NCBI GenBank assembly: GCA_020444245.1
Contig: JAHLLI010000006.1
Span: 178,483 to 242,482, forward strand
DNA from: Actinomycetales bacterium
Lineage (GTDB): Bacteria; Actinomycetota; Actinomycetes; Actinomycetales; Cellulomonadaceae
Direction of reading: 5' to 3'
Length of the DNA: 64,000 nucleotides
Within the stretch, counting starts at the first letter, position 1. Each line of letters begins with the position of its first letter. The notes under the pieces are model-generated. The model saw nothing but the letters and a program-made list of their open reading frames with translations, was not told the DNA's origin and made no database searches. A program made the position numbers and the translations under genes. Shown in pieces: positions 59,701 through 64,000 of this stretch.

Positions 59701-60113
59701 GTGCGCCGTGGGCCGCCGCCGGAGCCGTCCCTGAGGCCACCCGCGGCACGGTCCGCGCGCGCCCGCGTCGCCCGTAGGCCCAGCGCGAGCAGCGACCACG
59801 TGCCCACGAGGAGCGCCAGCACGAGGACCGCGTCGAGGCCGAGCTGGGGCCCGAGCACGTGGGTCACGGTCTCGCGCGGGTCGCTGAACGGGGCCCGGAA
59901 GGGGAACGTCGGCGGGTCCAGCGTGGAGTCCTGCACGGCCCAGGCGACAGGCGTCCCGTAGTGCAGCGCGTGGAGGTCGTCCCGGCCGTGCGCGACGGCC
60001 GTGTCGAGGCCGGCCAGGGCGACGACGACCACGACGGACACCACCACAGCGCCGAGCCACCACCACGGCGATCGCAGCGCCCGCGCCTGCATGGCCGTCC
60101 GCCCCGTGGTCAT
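59697..60113 (-). CDS. Two-TM membrane protein, unknown
   Basis: A 138-residue protein with TM helices near 18-40 and 90-113 and an outer segment between them (DTAVAHGRDDLHALHYGTPV). The C-terminus is Arg/Gly-rich. ATG 60113 (MTTGRTAMQ) precedes TM1. Its stop overlaps the MMPL stop (cta/tag). No family recognised. Confidence 0.7.
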   Translation of the reverse strand: MTTGRTAMQARALRSPWWWLGAVVVSVVVVVALAGLDTAVAHGRDDLHALHYGTPVAWAVQDSTLDPPTFPFRAPFSDPRETVTHVLGPQLGLDAVLVLALLVGTWSLLALGLRATRARADRAAGGLRDGSGGGPRRT

Positions 60114-60310
60114 CCGTGCCCCCGCTCCGATGCCGATGCGGCCAGTCTGGCCGTGCGGCACGGGAGCCGGAACGGCGCTCACGAGGCCCGCACGCCATGA
60201 TCACGGCGGGCACACCGCGCGCGGGTCCTGCGGTGCCGACGGTGCCGAGGAGTCGCACACCGGGCTGTGGACGACGGCCCAGGGCTGCCGCGCGCTGCTG
60301 GGATGGTCGG

Positions 60311-61705
60311 GTGCAGCACGTCGTGCCAGAGAAGCTCGAGGCGGCGCTCCGGGCGTCCGGCCTGAGGGTCGCCGGTCCGCTCGACACCAGAGCCGGGCGG
60401 CCACGGTGGACGGCACTGGGACCGGACGGCCAGCGCTGGACGGTGCTCGAGGTGGCCCCGTCGCACGCCCCGGCCGCGCGCCTGCGGGCCAAGGCGCTCG
60501 CCGAGGTCGAGCACCCGCACCTGGCCGTCGGCGGTCCCGTCCTGGACCTGCCGGACGGCGGAGTGCTGGCCCTCGTCGCGGCCGAGCCGGGGGTGGACCT
60601 CGCGGTGCTGCTCGGGGCGCGTGGGCCACTGGACGACGCGGAAGCCGTGGGCGTGCTCGCTCCCGTCGCCGAGGCTCTGGCCGCCTTGCATGCGGCCGGG
60701 CTGACGCACGGCGGGCTGACCGGGGGCGACGTCGTGCTGACCGACAGCGGGCCCGTGCTGGCGGACGTCGGCGGCGGCGCAGGGCCCGGCGGGGCGCCCG
60801 ATGTGTTGGCGCGTCAACGATCCGAGGACGTCGCGGACCTGATCGCCCTGGGGCGCCGCCTGCTCGGGCCCGCCGCGGCCGGGCCGGTTGCCGACGCGCT
60901 CGACGGGCCCGACGACGGGGCGGACGCGCTCGCCGCGCGGCTGCGGTCGGCAGCCCCTCCGCGCCCGGTCGACCTGCCCGATGCCGCGGTGCTGGCCCGG
61001 CTCGCGCTGCTGCGGCTGAGCGGTGACGGTCCGGTGCGGGGACGACATGAGGACGACAGCCGGCGGCGCCGGGGGCCGGCGAGGCGGGCCAGGCGCAGGC
61101 TTCGACGCGCTCCGCGCGGCGTGCGGGTCGCGGCGATCGGCGTGGCCGCGCTGGTTGCGGTCCTCGGTGGCGCGACCTGGCTGGGCGTGCTGCCGTGGGC
61201 GACCGCGTCGCCGCCCGGCACGCCGTCGGCGGGCGCCATGAGCTGGGCCGCACGGACGCAGCAGGTCCCGTCCTCCGAGCCGTCCGACGTGATCGGTCCT
61301 GCGGCCTCCGCCGCGACCGGGCCCGACGGTGCCGGGACGCGGACCCCCGGCACGGCGGAGCCTCAGGAGTCTGCGGACGACGTCGCTCGCGCCGAGGCGG
61401 TGCGCCTCACGCGTGAGCGGATCACCGCGATGGCTGCGGGGGAGGCGGACCGCCTCGCGGAGCTGACGGAGCCGGGCTCGCCCGCGGCAGCCGCGGACGT
61501 CGGCCTGACGCTGGTCCCGGTCGAGCTCGCGGACCTGCACGTCGAGGCGTCCGAGCCGGTGACCTACGGCTGCCCGCCGGACGTGGTGTGCGTGCCGGTG
61601 GTGGCGCACGTGCGCACGGCCGGCGGGGAGGAGCAGGTCTCCAGCGTGACCCTGGCCCTGAGGCCGGGGACGTGGCGTGTGGTGTCGGTCAGTCCCGGGC
61701 GCTGA
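60311..61705 (+). CDS. Membrane-anchored pseudokinase-like protein
   Basis: A 464-residue protein. The N-terminal ~230 residues resemble a eukaryotic-type kinase fold (AEALAALHAAGLTHGGLTGGDVVLTD), but the HRD Asp is replaced (THGGL) and DFG reads ADVGG, so catalysis is unlikely. A basic Arg-rich run precedes one TM helix (about 275-295), then an outside domain with SNTF2-like helix (RLTRERITAMAAGEADRLAEL) and a Cys pair YGCPPDVVCVPV. The layout is that of actinobacterial PknB-like/MviN-associated pseudokinases. No partner is visible. Confidence 0.75.
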   Translation: MQHVVPEKLEAALRASGLRVAGPLDTRAGRPRWTALGPDGQRWTVLEVAPSHAPAARLRAKALAEVEHPHLAVGGPVLDLPDGGVLALVAAEPGVDLAVLLGARGPLDDAEAVGVLAPVAEALAALHAAGLTHGGLTGGDVVLTDSGPVLADVGGGAGPGGAPDVLARQRSEDVADLIALGRRLLGPAAAGPVADALDGPDDGADALAARLRSAAPPRPVDLPDAAVLARLALLRLSGDGPVRGRHEDDSRRRRGPARRARRRLRRAPRGVRVAAIGVAALVAVLGGATWLGVLPWATASPPGTPSAGAMSWAARTQQVPSSEPSDVIGPAASAATGPDGAGTRTPGTAEPQESADDVARAEAVRLTRERITAMAAGEADRLAELTEPGSPAAAADVGLTLVPVELADLHVEASEPVTYGCPPDVVCVPVVAHVRTAGGEEQVSSVTLALRPGTWRVVSVSPGR

Positions 61706-62591
61706 TCCAGCGCGCGGCGTCGGCCACCGTGGGGTGCTGCCAGGCGAAGCCCGACTCCTGCAGGGCCGTCGGTAGTGCGCGCTGGGAGCTGAGGAGCAGC
61801 TCGTCGGCTACGTCGCGCAGCACCAGTCGCAGCAGCGGTGCCGGCACGGCCAGGAACGCCGGCCGGTGCAGGGCGCGGGCGAGGGCGGTGATGACCTCGC
61901 GCTGCGTCACCGGGTGCGGAGCGGTGACGTTCACCGGCCCGGACACGTCGGCGTCGAGCAGGTGCACGATCGCCGCGGCGTGGTCGGCGGTGGTGATCCA
62001 GCTCCAGAAGTTCGTGCCGGGACCCAACGGGCCGCCCACCCCGAGCTTGATGGCCCGCAGGATCAGCCCCGACGAGCTTCCGCCGGACGGCGCGAGTGCC
62101 ACCGATCCGGTGCGCAGCAGCGCGACCCGGACTCCGGCGTCTGCGGCCGGGCCGGTCGCCGCCTCCCAGCGGCGGGTCAGCTCGGCCAGGAAGCCCGTGC
62201 CGTTCTCGGACGCCTCGGTGAGCACCTCGTCGCCCCGGTCGCCGTAGAACCCGACCGCCGAGGCCTGGAGCCACACCCGCGGGGGGTCGTCCATACCGGC
62301 CAGGGTGCGGGCCAGCAGTGCCGTCGGCACCGTGCGCGAGGTCACGATGGTCCGGCGGTACGCGTCGCTCCACGGCAGGTGGGCCAGGCTGGCGCCGCCC
62401 AGGTTGATCACCGCGTCGACGTCGGCGAGGTCAGCAGGGTTGAGGTGGCCGTGCTGCGGGTCCCACGGGATCTCGCGCGAGGACCGGGCCGGGCGGCGCA
62501 CCAGGCGCTGCACGGACCACCCTCGTTGAGCGAGCAGGTTCACCACGGTGCTGCCCAGCAGCCCGTGCGAGCCGGCTACGACCACCCTCAT
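61689..62591 (-). CDS. TIGR01777-family epimerase/NAD-dependent protein
   Basis: A 300-residue atypical SDR starting MRVVVAGSHGLLGSTVVNLL. Family blocks are DAVINLGGASLAHLPW, LLQASAVGFYGDRGDEVLTE and LRTGSVALAPSGG, with the final LPTALQESGFAWQHP. GGGGGGAGGTGAGG precedes the ATG. It overlaps the pseudokinase convergently by 17 bp. The activity of these proteins is not well established. Confidence 0.93.
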   Translation of the reverse strand: MRVVVAGSHGLLGSTVVNLLAQRGWSVQRLVRRPARSSREIPWDPQHGHLNPADLADVDAVINLGGASLAHLPWSDAYRRTIVTSRTVPTALLARTLAGMDDPPRVWLQASAVGFYGDRGDEVLTEASENGTGFLAELTRRWEAATGPAADAGVRVALLRTGSVALAPSGGSSSGLILRAIKLGVGGPLGPGTNFWSWITTADHAAAIVHLLDADVSGPVNVTAPHPVTQREVITALARALHRPAFLAVPAPLLRLVLRDVADELLLSSQRALPTALQESGFAWQHPTVADAARWISARD

Positions 62592-62697
62592 GGCCTCACC
62601 TCCCCCCGGCACACGGTACGGGGGCACGCACCGGATGCGCGAGGAGCCCGGACCGTTCCCGGCCGGGCTCCTCGCGCACCACGCTGCTACCGCCCGC

Positions 62698-64000
62698 TCA
62701 GAGGCCGACCTCCGAGGCGAAGTCCGCCTCCTCGATCCGGGCCTTGATCGCCTGGAGGTAGCGGGACGCGTCGGCGCCGTCGACCAGGCGGTGGTCGTAG
62801 GACAGGGCGAGGTAGCACGTCGAGCGGATCGCGACGTACTCCGCGCCGAGCTCGTCGGTGGCCACCACCGGCTTCTTGACGATCGCGCCGGTGCCCAGGA
62901 TCGCCGACGTGCCGATCGGCACGATCGGGGTGTCGAACAGCGCTCCGCCGGAGCCGGTGTTCGTCACGGTGAAGGTCGCCCCGCTCAGCTCGTCCGGGGT
63001 GACCTTGTTGGCCCGGGTGCGCTCGGCGAGGTCGGCGATCTTCCGTGCGATCCCGGCCAGGTTCAGGTCACCCGCGCCGCGGATCACCGGCACGACCAGG
63101 CCGCGCGCGGTGTCGACCGCGATGCCGACGTTCTCCTCGCCGTGGTAGGTGATCTGGTTGCCCTCGAGCACGCCGTTGATCTTCGGATGGGCCTTGAGCG
63201 CCTCGGTCGCGGCCAGCACGAAGAACGGCAGATAGGTGAGCTTGACGCCCTCGCGTGCGGCGAAGTCGTCCTTGGCCCGGGCGCGCAGCCGCGCGACCTT
63301 GGTGACGTCGACCTCGACCACGGTGGTGAGCTGCGCCATGGACTGCAGCGACTCGTGCATCCGCGAGGCGATGATCTGGCGCAGCCGGGAGGCCTTCTCG
63401 GTCGTCCCGCGCAGCGGCGAGATCGCCTCGACCGCCTTGACGACCTTGGCCTCCGACGCCGCGGGCTTCGCGGCGGCCTCGGCCTTGGCCTTCTCGGCGG
63501 CCGCGGCCGCCTCGAGCACGTCCTCCTTGCGGATCCGTCCGCCGACGCCGGTGCCGGTCACGGTGGACAGGTCCACGCCCTTCTCCGCCGCGAGCTTGCG
63601 CACCAGCGGGGTGAGGTAGCCGCCGCCGGTCGACGCGGTGGCCGCCGGTGCCGGGGGAGCGGCGGGTGCGGGAGCCGGCGCGGGCGCCTTCTCGGCCGGC
63701 TTCGGCTCGGGCGCGGGCGCCTGGGCGGCCGGCTGCGGTGCCGGCTCAGGTGCCGGTGCGGGCTCCGGGGCCGGCGATGACGCAGGCGCAGGCGCGGGCT
63801 CCGGCTCGGGAGCTGGCTCGGGTGTCGCGGCGGGCGCGGCTGCGGTCGATGCGGCCGCTCCGCCGATCCGGGCCAGCACAGCGCCGACCTCGGCGGTCTC
63901 GTCCTCGCCGACCAGGATCTCGCTCAGCGTGCCGGCGAACGGCGACGGGATCTCGGTGTCGACCTTGTCGGTGGAGACCTCGAGCAGCGGCTCGTCGACG
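62698..64000 (-). CDS. sucB: Dihydrolipoamide acyltransferase (E2) of a 2-oxoacid dehydrogenase, cut by window end
   Basis: At least 434 residues; the N-terminus lies beyond the window. It begins inside a lipoyl domain ([20 protein letters not shown], acceptor Lys), then an Ala/Pro linker, a peripheral-subunit-binding domain ([17 protein letters not shown]) and the catalytic domain ending [17 protein letters not shown] (catalytic His and Asp). The family resolution (sucB versus pdhC) is not certain; the position next to the lip genes fits SucB/PdhC of Micrococcales. It may also serve the stand-alone lipoyl protein. Confidence 0.93.
   Translation of the reverse strand, partial: VDEPLLEVSTDKVDTEIPSPFAGTLSEILVGEDETAEVGAVLARIGGAAASTAAAPAATPEPAPEPEPAPAPASSPAPEPAPAPEPAPQPAAQAPAPEPKPAEKAPAPAPAPAAPPAPAATASTGGGYLTPLVRKLAAEKGVDLSTVTGTGVGGRIRKEDVLEAAAAAEKAKAEAAAKPAASEAKVVKAVEAISPLRGTTEKASRLRQIIASRMHESLQSMAQLTTVVEVDVTKVARLRARAKDDFAAREGVKLTYLPFFVLAATEALKAHPKINGVLEGNQITYHGEENVGIAVDTARGLVVPVIRGAGDLNLAGIARKIADLAERTRANKVTPDELSGATFTVTNTGSGGALFDTPIVPIGTSAILGTGAIVKKPVVATDELGAEYVAIRSTCYLALSYDHRLVDGADASRYLQAIKARIEEADFASEVGL

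Overview
The window is very GC-rich actinobacterial DNA. Gene content and gene order (E2 acyltransferase, TIGR01777 epimerase, MarR/MMPL, lipB, lipA, DUF4191, RDD, glnA, and glnE at the far end) point to the Micrococcales, most likely Cellulomonadaceae (Cellulomonas/Actinotalea-like). That placement is inferred from content and order, not from a database search. Many starts are GTG, many gene pairs overlap by ATGA/GTGA, and at least nine genes have a TAGnnT -10 box 6-7 nt before the start codon, the hallmark of actinobacterial leaderless transcripts.

Layout. 1-6.5 kb: the C-terminal part of glnE, a decayed SnoaL-like fragment, a RibD/DHFR-like reductase, a small membrane protein, a CoA-binding protein, and an NHEJ cassette (LigD-type polymerase divergent from ku plus a PHP protein). 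6.5-12.7 kb: an OmpR-type two-component system beside a small secreted protein, a YkvA-like protein, a cation diffusion facilitator and two unknowns. 12.8-20.2 kb: molybdate uptake (modB, modC, a Mop-type HTH protein, but no modA), moeZ, moaA, moaE and a membrane sulfite-oxidase-like molybdoenzyme. 20.4-26.1 kb: DedA, a membrane-protein/wHTH pair, an EamA transporter with a long His-rich tail, an LCP ligase, an NmrA-like protein and a CREST-like membrane protein. 26.2-29.3 kb: an E1 alpha/E1 beta/stand-alone lipoyl-domain operon with an IclR regulator. 29.4-34.0 kb: a KimA-like potassium permease coupled to a KdpD-like kinase without the usual N-terminal domain and a KdpE-like regulator. 34.0-41.2 kb: a copper/envelope-redox block with a CopB-type ATPase, a CsoR-like operator, a second OmpR-type two-component system, DUF3105, a 2Fe-2S protein, VKOR, a SHOCT protein and a cupredoxin. 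41.2-52.4 kb: accessory genes (alpha/beta hydrolases, DUF3237, CPBP protease, NarL-type two-component system, lone receiver, DUF2568, glycolipid-binding, DUF4865, CMD-hydrolase fusion, YciI). 52.4-64 kb: core genes glnA, RDD, DUF4191, lipA, lipB, MarR/MMPL, a pseudokinase, an epimerase and the truncated E2 gene.

How it fits together. The lipoate genes serve the E2 enzyme and probably the stand-alone lipoyl protein. The molybdenum genes supply cofactor for the sulfite-oxidase-like enzyme. GlnE acts on GlnA. The most notable patterns are four 11-bp-spaced direct repeats that tie envelope/copper genes into one probable regulon, three of them 70-72 nt from a start codon; a perfect CsoR-type palindrome with no csoR nearby; and an exact 18-bp copy of the glnA 3' end about 9.9 kb downstream of glnA, which brackets an accessory block in the way expected for an integrated element.

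No rRNA, tRNA, CRISPR array, transposase or integrase was recognised.
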